A DNA stretch of 64,000 nucleotides from Hyposmocoma kahamanoa (lineage: Eukaryota > Arthropoda > Insecta > Lepidoptera > Cosmopterigidae), in assembly GCF_003589595.1 (NCBI RefSeq), contig NW_020653726.1, positions 12,639,807-12,703,806 of the forward strand, read 5' to 3'. Both the position numbers and the translations under genes were made by a program. Positions 43,886-54,296 of this stretch are shown piece after piece. Every line of letters begins with the position of its first letter. The stretch's first letter is position 1. The notes beneath the pieces were generated by a model. It was not told the DNA's origin and searched no databases. It was given only the letters and a program-made list of their open reading frames with translations.

Positions 43886-43959
43886 AAGATCTGATAAATT
43901 TATTTTATGTGTGTTATAGATCTTTGTATGGGTTTTTTAAACAGTATTTTTTCATGACA

Positions 43960-44032
43960 TGGCAACATGTGGTTCCAGTCCAGTCAGATCTAAGGAATTT
44001 TTCTTTGTGTTCGATCTTTGTATTTTTGTACT
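43960..44032 (+). mobile_element. SINE family C, 3' part
   Basis: GTGGTTCCAGTCCAGTCAGA, TCTAAGGAATTTTTCTTTGT and GTTCGATCTTTGTA. Opposite orientation to the copy 75 bp to its left. Confidence 0.65.
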
Positions 44033-44369
44033 TTAAGCATGTTCACAGCCATCAATCCATATGCATTATTCAATAACGTGTCAATCGCTGATAACAACAT
44101 TGAGACGTTAAAGTGCATTAATACAAACATCAAGCAAACCACACCGGTTCTGCTACATAATTTGCACACACTATCAATCAAACAGACATTCGAATTTACT
44201 AACCACGCTGATAATCGAATAAACATGAGTCATCGAATCGTGCTATTATACGAGTATTTCGCCGTTCTCGATTACAAATAAAGACCACCCAATTCCTACA
44301 AGTTCTATAGAAAGCATCAGAAGGTACTCAAAACTTTAAATCAACTTGATGGCAAAAGCCCGGACGAAA

Positions 44370-44632
44370 TGACTCTCATCCCTTGACGTACGGGCCGGAC
44401 ACTGGTGTGGGACGCCACATGCGCCGACGCACTTGCCCCATCGCATCTCCAGCACACCAGAAACAGCTAAGCTGGCGGAAAGACTAAAAAGTAATAAGTA
44501 CCAGGATCTCGGCTCCCTTAGAGTCGAAACCCTTGGCTCGTGGGGTCCCAGTGCCCTTCATCTGTACAAAATTTTATCCAAAAAATTAATAGACAGTCTG
44601 AGAAACCCTTACCCAACGCATTAGCATAGCCA
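44370..44632 (+). pseudogene. LINE/reverse-transcriptase C-terminal relic
   Basis: In one frame (44390-44450) it reads TLVWDATCADALAPSHLQ. After a frameshift (ORF 44433-44624) it reads AKLAERLKSNKYQDLGSLRV and ETLGSWGPSALHLYKILSKK before a stop. The order DATC.D.LAPSHL, LK..KY..L, VETLG.WGP is the conserved tail of a common class of animal reverse-transcriptase polyproteins. It is frameshifted and isolated. Confidence 0.7.
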
Positions 44633-44744
44633 TAAAAAATTTTACTTTCTATTACTTAAGCTGTTATTGTACCTTACCTGTATATTATCAAAATAAAAAG
44701 TATAATTACTTCTTTGTATAATTACTTCTTTGTTAATTATTTAT

Positions 44745-44937
44745 ATAAATATCGAACACAAAAAAAATACATTCGTTCCGACTGATCCAGCGCCTTCAGC
44801 AGTCACGGTGACGCTCCCCCAACTGAGATACGGAACGAACCGGCAGACTATACGATTTTTCCCACGTAAGGTCTACTAGTTCGCATTTATGTCAAACTAG
44901 TGGAGTCATTTCACAATAAAAATAATTGAATATCACG
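44745..44937 (-). mobile_element. SINE family C, rearranged
   Basis: A reversed head (GAACACAAAAAAAATACATT, CCAACTGAGATACGGAACGA) is followed by a forward tail (AAACTAGTGGAGTCATTTCA, CAATAAAAATAATTGAATAT). The forward tail matches 25137-25175. Confidence 0.55.
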
Positions 44938-45564
44938 ATACTAACAAATCGTGGTATTGTAGTCTACGCTCTACTCTATGAGTAGAAATACTGGCTGAAT
45001 GAATATAGGTTTTTGTTTGGAATGTATTAAAAAAAATAAGATTGAAAAAAGAAGAACATCTTGGCAATTCTAGAAGAAGTTTCCATGAATCAATATGTAA
45101 AATACGTAATAAATATCTATTTATGAAGATAATCCCAGTTTTATATTCAAAAGTATACAATAAATTTTAATACTTAAATTTAGAAAAATAAAAATTTTTC
45201 ATTTGGTTTTGACTTAAAATATCTGAGTAATGCCCCACTATTTAATTACGATAATCAGGTTCTCAAACTACCAGTTTCAAACCAGGTAAATGATAGAAAT
45301 GTCTAGCAGATTATTATTATATTTTTTTTTTCATTCAAAATTGATATTCTTTTAATTTCATATGTAAACAATCGTTAAATTGAGTAAACTTTACTGCCCA
45401 CCCTACACTTAGAAACTGTTTAAGAATAATAGTTATTGTTTACATTGTGTGAAATAAACTGAATAATGTACTAAATATGCCTGGTATAGACGATTATAAA
45501 TATAGGAAATTAAATTATTATTTTTTATATATATTATTTTTTCGTATCTGAATCGTATATATTT

Positions 45565-45720
45565 ATTTTTTCTAACAAACCAACGTTTCGGGTCCTTTAC
45601 AAGTCCCGTGGTCAAAGCTGACTGTCGGACAATCAGAGTGTAAATATACGCGATTTGGATTCCAAAAAAAATGTTTCATTTCCTACGTGTAACACGCGAA
45701 AAAATTGGAATTCGAGATGA
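45565..45720. repeat. Family G repeat
   Basis: TTTCTAACAAACCAACGTTT, CGGGTCCTTTACAAGTCCCG and, after a break, CGCGATTTGGATTCC and GTTTCATTTCCTACGTGTAA. The two parts are in opposite orientation compared with the copy at 52525. Confidence 0.6.
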
Positions 45721-45744
45721 TTAAGCAATTTTTAACGTTTTTAA

Positions 45745-45917
45745 CGTACACACTGATAGCCCCGCACTAAGGAAACCCTGTGTCGTGGGTGCCGTGGACA
45801 CACATAGAACACTCAAACTCACGAGAGAAATAAATGTAGGCCATACAAATATTTCTCCCGTCCCGGGACCTCTGCGTGGCAGACAAGCATGGTAACCGTT
45901 CGGCCACGGAGGCAGTT
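45745..45917 (-). mobile_element. SINE family A
   Basis: Reversed body ACTGATAGCCCCGCACTAAG, ATAGAACACTCAAACTCACG and AGAGAAATAAATGTAGGCCA, then CGTGGCAGACAAGCATGGTA and ACCGTTCGGCCACGGAGGCA. The box B region is shortened. Confidence 0.8.
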
Positions 45918-46177
45918 CATTGATTAAACTTGATTTGTTTTTTTTTCTAATTATTTCAAAGCAAGAAAGTGTAAATCCTGTGCATTTGTCATTTTAAAAC
46001 GCCTACATCCAGTATACCTTTATCGTATCATTATCATAACTAACGTAATCGACGTTTTTAATGAAATTGAATTCCAAAACAAAATCTACAACTCCATATA
46101 AGCGGTTTTATTATATCTTATTTAGTTTCAGTTTGATTGTTAAGCAAAATCAGAGTACATAAAGACATTTTTCAAAG

Positions 46178-46678
46178 ACATCAAGTATATAACCAGAAAT
46201 AGAGACGAAAAATCATTTAATTTGTTTGAAAACTATTCTGCCATATCATTATTGTGACAACTACGCTCCTGTGGCTAGCCCGAGTTCGAAACAATTGACG
46301 GGTCGTCAATGGGTGTCGTCAACTGTTTCACTTCGAATCTTCCAGTTAACTTGAGCTTTGCTATAATAAACGAAAATTACATATTTAATATTTAATTACC
46401 GATGAAATGTGATTCCATTTGTTTTATAATTAGATGTTTTGCTGTTTTTCGCACACCACCGAATAGAAGAGCACGGCATTGTTAGAGATATTATCTTTAT
46501 TACAACAAATACAGACTATTTTTTTGGAATATACGGAGGCGTACGCACATGTCAGTAGTTGACCTGTCTATATTTCAGTGCAAACGGGAGTTGATATTTA
46601 TAAGAGCTGTATCGCTAATGTGTTACCAGGAATATATGACCCTTATTTCATGTCTATTTCTGGTTATATACTCGATGT
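46178..46678. mobile_element. 501-bp inverted-repeat DNA element, complete copy
   Basis: The termini ACATCAAGTATATAACCAGA and its reverse near 46659-46678 form inverted repeats of about 33 bp with few mismatches. TCAAAG occurs directly outside both ends (46172-46177 and 46679-46684), a 6- to 7-bp target duplication. It is non-coding. The partial copy at 14884-15130 is the same family. Confidence 0.75.
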
Positions 46679-46699
46679 TCAAAGAAAACAATGACTTTA

Positions 46700-46880
46700 G
46701 ATGCCAGTATTAGCCGAACGGTTTCCATGCTGGTCTACCACGCTAAGGCACCGGTTTCAATTCCCGGGCCGGGAGATATAATTGTAAGGCCCACATTTAT
46801 TTCTTTCGTGAGTTTGGATGTAATATGTGGATGTAATATGTTATTGTGTTTGGATGTAATATGTAAAAATCGAAAGTTAT
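46700..46880 (+). mobile_element. SINE family A, diverged
   Basis: AGCCGAACGGTTTCCATGCT, GGTTTCAATTCCCGGGCCGG and AGTTTGGATGTAATATGTGG, then a short duplication of GTTTGGATGTAATATGT. Confidence 0.65.
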
Positions 46881-47454
46881 CAAAATGCAAATGTCGTTGC
46901 AAATGCAAAATTCCTTAGTTATAACAAACAAGGCAGTGTAGTGCAGTAACATAAATTCAGGAGACCGGTACCATCGCGTTTTTTGAGATTACCAATATTG
47001 ATTCCATCGAATCGGCTTTCAAATACAATTGTAGAATTCAGTATTCTGCCGTCTGCTAAGAACTAAAATGGGCCTAAGTGACAAAATATTTTTTTGAGTT
47101 TTCAAAAAACCATAACCCCGTTTTCAGAGTACTGAAATTGTTTAATCATATTTCAGCTATGCGTAGTTAGGGTAAATTCTTAACTAATGTTAACTGTTTT
47201 CAAAAGAGAATTGTGTGCTCTATTTTTGCAATATAAAACGGTTATTTGACCATTTGTCACTTAGTTGCGTTTTTATGCGTATTATCCTAGTTAGATAACA
47301 ATCTTTCTATAGATTGTTGTATTGGAGCTCCATCACCGAACTTCATTAAACAAGCTTGGTAGGTATTGATTACTCCATCTTTATATTCTGAACTAGTCCA
47401 AAAATAAATATACAGGAAGATCGAGTTGTTAAGTGTTCGTGATTGTTACATATA
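46881..47454. other. Non-coding spacer
   Basis: No ORF or repeat assignment supported. Confidence 0.3.
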
Positions 47455-47560
47455 GGAAATGAAAGCATTTTTTCGGGTGTAAATCGCGTATATTTGTTTT
47501 TTCAAACTAACCAATATTTCGTGTCCTTTACAGGTCCCATGATCAGCCATGACCATCGAA
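47455..47560 (-). repeat. Family G repeat
   Basis: GGAAATGAAAGCATTTTTTC, GTGTAAATCGCGTATATTTG and CCTTTACAGGTCCCATGATC, the reverse of the 52525 copy. Confidence 0.65.
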
Positions 47561-47624
47561 TAGATTCAAATTCAAAATAAATGTAACTTTTTCATAAAAA
47601 AACGATCTGAATATATCGCTTCAC

Positions 47625-47697
47625 ATATACATCGCATAACATACATACAAAATAAAAAAGACAGTGGTAGAATTGAGGACCTCCTCCTTTTTTTGTC
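47625..47697 (-). repeat. Family F fragment
   Basis: CGCATAACATACATACAAAA and GAATTGAGGACCTCCTCCTT are the reversed 5' end of family F, joined directly to a SINE E. Confidence 0.6.
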
Positions 47698-47699
47698 AA

Positions 47700-47970
47700 C
47701 CCATTTATACGTCTACAACGGCAACGGGTCTCCTCACAGGCGAGGGTTTTGACTATTATCCACCACCTTAACTTTATGTGACTTAGGGCTTCACACGTTT
47801 TCAGAGAGTTGCGAACTTTCTTCAACACGCAGGTTTCATAACGATGTTTTCCATCACCGAAAAACTCATGATAAACTCCGAAACTCAGAGGTGCGAGCCC
47901 GTATTCGAACCCATACCCTCAGCTTGAGAAGCAGGAGGTCAAACCATTAGACTGCCATAGCTTTTTTAAA
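47700..47970 (-). mobile_element. SINE family E, near full length
   Basis: Reversed: the head AGCTATGGCAGTCTAATGGT, box B GGGTTCGAATACGGGCTCGC, CACCTCTGAGTTTCGGAGTT and GGAAAACATCGTTATGAAAC, with the tail GACGTATAAATGGGTTGAC. The head is tRNA-like, but the body after it shows it is a SINE. Confidence 0.75.
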
Positions 47971-48349
47971 GAGACTATACAAATCGTTTATTTTTGTTTA
48001 TAGAATTAAAGATCTGGTAATGTCCATTTACTTCTATCATTAGAACTAAAATGTAGAACCAGAAGAGGAAATTCTATTAATCAAATAAACATCATGACTC
48101 ACCGAATTCTATAATACCCGTATTAATATATGATGATGACCACGCCCTTTCCATAACACTCGTATACGTCTTAAGAGATCTTGCTAATAATCCGCAACCT
48201 ACACAACAGTGGTACCTCCCATGAATATATTATTGTACATAGCCTATGCAAAGATAATTATTAATACGGTTGCCTAATAAAAATAATTATTATGTTTATA
48301 ATATTAATTGTAATGAATATTATGACGTTCTATCATCATTTATTTTTTG

Positions 48350-48500
48350 GAAAGATCTCCACTAGTTTGTTTTAAATACAAAGATCCAACACAAAAAAAG
48401 TCTTCCATCTGACAGGACTAGAATGTGAATCTGAGCCAAACCAGAGCGACCTACTGACCTACAGGTCGAGTCAGCAGCCTTTACTAATTATTCTCTACGT
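48350..48500 (-). mobile_element. SINE family C, degraded
   Basis: CCACTAGTTTGTTTTAAATA, CAAAGATCCAACACAAAAAA and CATCTGACAGGACTAGAATG are the reversed tail and box B region. Confidence 0.6.
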
Positions 48501-48574
48501 TTGTTACAGTTCTTTGTTTTTAGTATTAACAGATTTTTGCTGCTATTGCTGCAGAATTTTGCTGTGTTATTGTA

Positions 48575-48920
48575 AAATGCTCCGCATCAGTTGGACGGAC
48601 AAGGTCACGAATGTCGAAGTCCTTAAATATATGGCGAAGAAGGTGGAGTTGGTACGCACTGGCAAGCAGCGGAAGGTTGCCTATTTGCGTCATCTACTGC
48701 GACATGACAGATATCATCTACTACGCACCATAACGATCGGCAAAGTGGTTGGGAAGCGAAAGGTTAGAAGAAGGAAAATGTTATGACTTCGTAACATCAG
48801 GGAATGGACCAAGGTCAAGACCGTGGTACAACTGTTCAGGCTGCTGAAACTGAAAACTGCAAAACTGACTGCCGCCCTTCGTTAACATAGAGGCACTTGA
48901 AGAAGAAGAAGAATAATTTT
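48575..48920 (+). pseudogene. RTE-like LINE C-terminal relic, copy 1
   Basis: MLRISWTDKVTNVEVLKYMA, TGKQRKVAYLRHLLRHDRY and KVVGKRKVRRRKML, then a stop. After it LRNIREWTKVKTVVQLFRL continues the frame. This is the conserved end of RTE-type endonuclease/reverse-transcriptase proteins. It ends in GAAGAAGAAGAA, a simple-repeat tail. Confidence 0.75.
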
Positions 48921-48984
48921 TGCCGTATCTGTAAGAAATACGTTGAAAAACAGGAAACAGTTGTCAGGTTTACTGACTGGATCA

Positions 48985-49058
48985 GTAGCTCAATTGGCAG
49001 AGCAGTCGTCATGGTTTGACACAGGTGCAGATTCGATTCCTGTCAGACCGACGAGTAA
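48985..49058 (+). mobile_element. SINE family C head, tRNA-like
   Basis: ATCAGTAGCTCAATTGGCAG (box A) and GCAGATTCGATTCCTGTCAG (box B) lie at tRNA-like spacing. The acceptor ends (CTGACTGGATC against GTCAGACCGAC) do not pair as in a tRNA and the T-arm region is followed by no terminator, so it is treated as SINE-derived. Confidence 0.55.
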
Positions 49059-49319
49059 CAGTATTGTAATTCGTAACATAACAATAGGAAAAAAACACAT
49101 CGACTATCTATATTGTGGATAATTTGTTTATTTATAAAAATAGCTACATAACTACGCTATACGCCCTTTTTCCATCTGGTCTGACCAGACGTGACACTTA
49201 AGCATAAATTACCAAATAAAACAAGCTATCTTTGAGTAGTAAATTTATAGTTCAGACTCAATGTTGATGCTTGATTGTTTTTTGTTATTCATTAAACTTG
49301 TTATAATACGCCTATTCGC

Positions 49320-49550
49320 CATGTACTACGACATGACAGATATCATCTATTGTACACCATAATGATGGGCAAAGTTTCTGGGAAGCGGAAGGTTGGAAGA
49401 AGGAAAATGTCATGGCTTCGAAACATGAGGGATTGGACCGGCATCAAGACCGTGGAACAACTGTTCAGGCTAGCTCTGGACAAAGAAAGATATAGAATAC
49501 TGATTGCCGACCTTCAATAATGGAGACACTTAAATAAGAAGAAGAATACG
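49320..49550 (+). pseudogene. RTE-like LINE C-terminal relic, copy 2
   Basis: Nucleotides match copy 1 from ACATGACAGATATCATCTA through GGGAAGCGGAAGGTTGGAAG to the AAGAAGAAGAATA tail, with better preservation of the MSWLRNMRDWTGIKTVEQLF part. It is shorter at the 5' end. Confidence 0.75.
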
Positions 49551-49989
49551 CCCCAATAAACACACCAAGTGCGTCAAAAATTACATTGAAAACACAAAGT
49601 ATAACAATTTATATAGAAAACAATTGCACAATATCAAGTACCCAAATTAGTTAATGAACTACCTGCACAACTCAAAACTGAAATTAATAAACTTTAACAG
49701 TATTTTTGTTAAATAAATCAAGGTGTAATTAAAAATTAAATTAAGAACGAAACAAAACACTTCCGTGTGTTACGCCCTAAAAAAAAATTGTATAACTCTG
49801 GAATGTGTGAAGTATTGGTGCACTGTGAATATTGTGAATCTCGAAACAGCAGGTGGCATTGATACCTACCCACATTTTTTGTTATTTATTTTTTTTAATT
49901 GTAATTTTACTTGCATTTTAAATAGCAAGAATTTAGTTAATATTACAAATGAGTCACACTAGCGTAATTGTTAACATTATTTTTTGTTT

Positions 49990-50100
49990 GTATTCTTCTT
50001 TATTTAGGAAATAAAACTATTTTTCCGGATTTCAATCGCGTATACTTGTTTTTTCAAACAAACCGACACGTTTCGGGCCCTTTACAGGTTCCATGTACTT
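49990..50100 (-). repeat. Family G repeat
   Basis: AGGAAATAAAACTATTTTTC, TTTCAATCGCGTATACTTG, AAACCGACACGTTTCGGGCC and CTTTACAGGTTCCATG. Confidence 0.7.
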
Positions 50101-50334
50101 ATCATGCCACAAAAAGCCACCATGTTGAACTGTGCATGGGATATGTTTGCCATCGTGGTGAAAAGATTTACCGATTGGCGAAAGATACTCATCCATAATT
50201 TACAATTGAACATTGTCCAAAAATAATCATATGAACACCTTTTATTTACGAAGATAATATATGAATAGCTGAATTGATAATACGACGCCCTGTAAACGTT
50301 GCCTGATGCTGGTTGTTACACTTAGTTAGAAGAG

Positions 50335-50632
50335 GCATTTTTTTATAGTATCAAGTGACGGGACGAACAAATCGTGAGCCTGATGGTAAGCTACACGTTG
50401 TCCATAACAGTTGCGATGTCACTCAGAGCTTTAAACCGCAAAGATCTGAGGGGCACCGCCACTGCGCCCGTCACCCTGAGACATAAGTTGACAAGTCCTA
50501 TGTGCCTGTAATTTCGCCAGCACCCTTACCCTTCAAAACCCGAACACAGTAATACTGACATTACTGTATGCAGCAGAAATAGGCAAGGTGGTAGTACTTC
50601 CCTAGATAAGGACAAGGAGCTCTACTGCTACT
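50335..50632 (-). repeat. Family B repeat, full length
   Basis: TTTTTTATAGTATCAAGTGA, GATCTGAGGGGCACCGCCAC, CCCGTCACCCTGAGACATAA, CACTTACCCTTC-type block and ACAAGGAGCTCTACTGCTAC. Confidence 0.8.
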
Positions 50633-52067
50633 ATTAAATGCTATAACACTGAGACTACAGCTGCATAAGTTTTCAATTAACAATCACTATTTTACTTTGT
50701 ACTTCAATATGGACATATAATAACCGGTGGAGTAAATTATAATTTTATTATATTACTCATTTACACTAAGAATTTCCATGCTTAGAAATCCCCAACCACA
50801 CATTTGAACGATGTTTGCATTAAATATTCTAAAAAGATTTGTTTGTTTGAATGAGATAATCGGACTCTACCGTAGAATTATTCACCAATCTATTTAGGGT
50901 TTGTCAAATTGCGAATACATTACAGAACCAAGTGTTATTAATAACAACGCGTACATTGTCATTTATAAGGTTTAATTAAATGGCTTACAAAATAATTACT
51001 ACATCGACTCAGGAGGTGACTTTGCCCTGTCGGTCGTCGGTCATTTGACGCAGCACGACATGTCAGATTTGATCTTTGAACGAGCGGCGCGTTTGTACCG
51101 CGCGTTTTTGTGCAGTGAAGTCATAGTCGTAATTACCGGCTTGTTAAGGCGACTAACTAACCAGCAGAATGCTAAATGGTTAAGTGTCAAATAGCAGCAA
51201 ATATTTTAGACTTGGAATAGAAGATGCATTTCTGTGACAGCAGTACAATTGTTGTATAAACATTACTGCCGTATACAAAATCAATTTGTCACATACTTAG
51301 AAACATTATATTTATTTATGTCCCTTTGTCGTTGGTTGACTTTGTGTTTGATATAGTTGTGTACACGGAAGAAGAAAAAAACAAAGGAAGTGCCTTAAAT
51401 CTCGAATTACTATCGAACCGCTGTCGCCAAAACGATCATATTCATAATTTGATACACTATGAAATCTTGGTAATGATTGGCCGTAGTTTCAAATTTAAAA
51501 AGAAATAACAAAACTGGACTAGTGCCCAGGTACCTACCGACCTACCGCCGCCCTTCCTATATCTACCGCAAAACAGAAGCGCTTTGCTCCGGATTAAACT
51601 GCAAAAAGAATCAGCTCAAGCACAGGCACAAAGACTTCAGATCTGATAGCCCACGGCATCACATTAGCGACATTAAAGGCACTACCATAGTATTAATGGA
51701 CCAAGGACTAGAGGACTATTAATCGCGATATAAGACAGCGTAGTCGGGTATTTAGTACCCATATTGGTACATCAGATGTCGCGACGAGTACCAAATAGCT
51801 ATTTTTCTAATTAATTGGTTTTTCATTGACATGCTGCAATTCATCAAAGCTACTCTAATTTCTAGTTATAACAAAGAAATCAACTAGATGGCGCGTATTG
51901 CACAGATTTTTATGGATACTTTTATTTTAGTTGGGATTAGCGCCATCTACCCGTATAAATATTTTTTGCAACGCATAATGTCATCTATAGATACACATAT
52001 TAGTTAAAGTTCAAAATTTAATTTTGGCTCAATATCTGAATAGTATTACAAAGAAAAAACTAACTTC
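50633..52067. other. Non-coding region
   Basis: No supported exon. A moderately GC-rich patch lies at 51010-51140. The ORF at 51477-51722 (81 codons) shows no recognisable domain. Confidence 0.3.
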
Positions 52068-52467
52068 NNNNNNNNNNNNNNNNNNNNNNNNNNNNNNNNN
52101 NNNNNNNNNNNNNNNNNNNNNNNNNNNNNNNNNNNNNNNNNNNNNNNNNNNNNNNNNNNNNNNNNNNNNNNNNNNNNNNNNNNNNNNNNNNNNNNNNNNN
52201 NNNNNNNNNNNNNNNNNNNNNNNNNNNNNNNNNNNNNNNNNNNNNNNNNNNNNNNNNNNNNNNNNNNNNNNNNNNNNNNNNNNNNNNNNNNNNNNNNNNN
52301 NNNNNNNNNNNNNNNNNNNNNNNNNNNNNNNNNNNNNNNNNNNNNNNNNNNNNNNNNNNNNNNNNNNNNNNNNNNNNNNNNNNNNNNNNNNNNNNNNNNN
52401 NNNNNNNNNNNNNNNNNNNNNNNNNNNNNNNNNNNNNNNNNNNNNNNNNNNNNNNNNNNNNNNNNNN
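52068..52467. other. Assembly gap (400 N)
   Basis: Exactly 400 N. ORFs spanning it are artefacts. Confidence 0.99.
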
Positions 52468-52524
52468 TTTTTCTGTATCTAATGGAGCAATAAACACGTT
52501 TTACGTACCATGTACTAGGTAGTC

Positions 52525-52640
52525 AACCGTGACCATGGAACGTGTAAAGGGCCCGAAACGTCGGTTTGTTTGAAAAAACAAATATACAAATATTTAAATC
52601 CGAAAAAATAGTTTCATTTCCTATGTGTAACAATCGCGAA
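52525..52640 (+). repeat. Family G repeat, reference copy
   Basis: GGAACGTGTAAAGGGCCCGA, AACGTCGGTTTGTTTGAAAA, ATCCGAAAAAATAGTTTCAT and TTCCTATGTGTAACAATCGC. A core of about 110 bp recurs near 37115, 45565, 47455, 49990 and 57105. Confidence 0.7.
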
Positions 52641-52849
52641 AACCTAAGAACTCGATATGTTTTACGTAACTCAACTTATTCCACGAGTGGTGCGATCTGT
52701 GGTATGGGGATTAGCAATCTGCTTGATTTGTTGGCCCATGGTATTACAAATGTCTACAGGCGGGAGTTATTCTATGTAGCGGACATTCACACCCTCTGCT
52801 TATCTAAAAACCATAAAAATATACTAACTGCATTGACATAAAGCCATGC

Positions 52850-53875
52850 GCATTCTTACTACATAAATCAACTAAAGTGATGACAAATTTCATTTTTCAT
52901 TAATAAAAGTTTGCCATTTCATACACTATGCTATTTAAATGCCAATTCACATTTTTGCATTATGAATTTAAAAGCCTTGGAATTTCTATAGTCATTATAC
53001 AGCTAGCATATTTCCTTATCATTTAAAACTTCCACAAAGCTGTCACCTAAGTCACGCGTTGGCACCTAAACCGTAGTAAACATTGCCACCGTTTGCACGA
53101 CTGTCACACCTTAACCCCGATTCAAACTCTTCGATATTTTAACCGAATCATTCGATTAGATATCGTTCTTGAATCGAAAGGTGCTAATCAAAACATTCCG
53201 AGTTAAGCATTCGATTCGGATTCGGATACGATATTGTTGTCCAACAGCGTTTACGGAGTTAGTCGGTCAAATAGATTATATAAGAAAAATGAAAATCCTT
53301 CTATATACATTTTAAAGATGTTCTTACTTATATATACATACATTCTAAAGGTATAAAATATACGAATGCATAATAAAATTGAACAAAATCCAGACTGTTT
53401 TAAATAATATTAAGAGATTTCTACATCACGTTATTGCTTTGTAAACAATAGGACGTTCGATAACTTTCATTCTATAACTGTGTTCTGAATAACGTTTGTA
53501 AGTTTGCCGGTCGAAAAGTTCGAGTAATCGTACGGGCGTCACGTCGTTTCGGTTCGGTTTCTAATACGACAGTTTGACGTTCGATTCGGGTGTTGTGAAT
53601 AAAAATGAAAATAAATCCGTCGACAACTGAATTTTTGTAAGGTTCAGAATCGACCCCCTTAACCGAGAACTAGTCGAGTCGGATATCGAATCATACCAAG
53701 TACACTTCCACGATACGCGTAGTAGTATCAATTATATAGAGCCAGCGCGTGAGTGTCTGTCACAGTTACCACGGCAAAAAATTCTCTGGATTGAATTTTA
53801 GATTTCTTTTAACCTTGCAAAATATATAAATGACAAAGATAATAATAGCACAATATATGAATGTTTAAAGTTGCA
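52850..53875. other. Non-coding region
   Basis: ATTCGATTCGG-like words recur between 53110 and 53700, but no gene or complete element can be defined. Confidence 0.3.
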
Positions 53876-53879
53876 ATGA

Positions 53880-54296
53880 GTCGTCCTTAGCCAGCTGTGG
53901 AAAGAACATTTTTATGAGAGATCCAAAGAAAAAGGTATCTGGTTCAAAACAATTCAGCCTGAGCCACTGGAAGTTCCATGGATTGATAACCGTTTGCTGA
54001 GTAGACTTAGTGTTGTGACGGCTCTGAGGTTGCGCTCTGGGCACGTACCTTCAAAGAAGTTTACCTTTTTGATGGGCATTACACCAACTCCATATTGTAG
54101 CAATTACGGCATCATTGAAGACGTTTACCACATTTTGATGGTACCACGTGCTCGGACCGAGAGACTCAGGAGACAGTTGGACAGTGTAGTTAACATACGG
54201 CAGACTGGGTGGTGTAACAGCATACTGGCCGTTCCTTCGTCGAACGAAGCCAAGATACTGTACAAAATATATTTAGATAGTCTCAATCTAGGTTAG
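53880..54296 (+). pseudogene. LINE reverse-transcriptase C-terminal relic
   Basis: The ORF from 53994 reads LSRLSVVTALRLRSGHVPSK, FTFLMGITPTPYCSNYG and EDVYHILMVPRARTERLRRQ before a stop. The pattern LRSGH.P...F....G....P.C..CG..ED..H.L..C is the cysteine-histidine tail of I/Jockey/R1-type non-LTR elements, here with the first and last cysteines altered (CSNYG, MVPRA). The upstream frame adds WKEHFYERSKEKGIWF. No 5' part is present. Confidence 0.65.

Noticed and set aside
47885..47965. Possible tRNA on the minus strand
   Set aside because: The body behind it matches two other SINE family E copies, and no poly-T terminator follows.
48985..49058. Possible functional tRNA gene
   Set aside because: Box A and box B are present, but the acceptor stem does not pair and the same tRNA-like head recurs with a common tail at other loci, so it is SINE family C.
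52024..52497. ORFs of about 150 codons
   Set aside because: They span the 400-N gap and consist mostly of undetermined residues.
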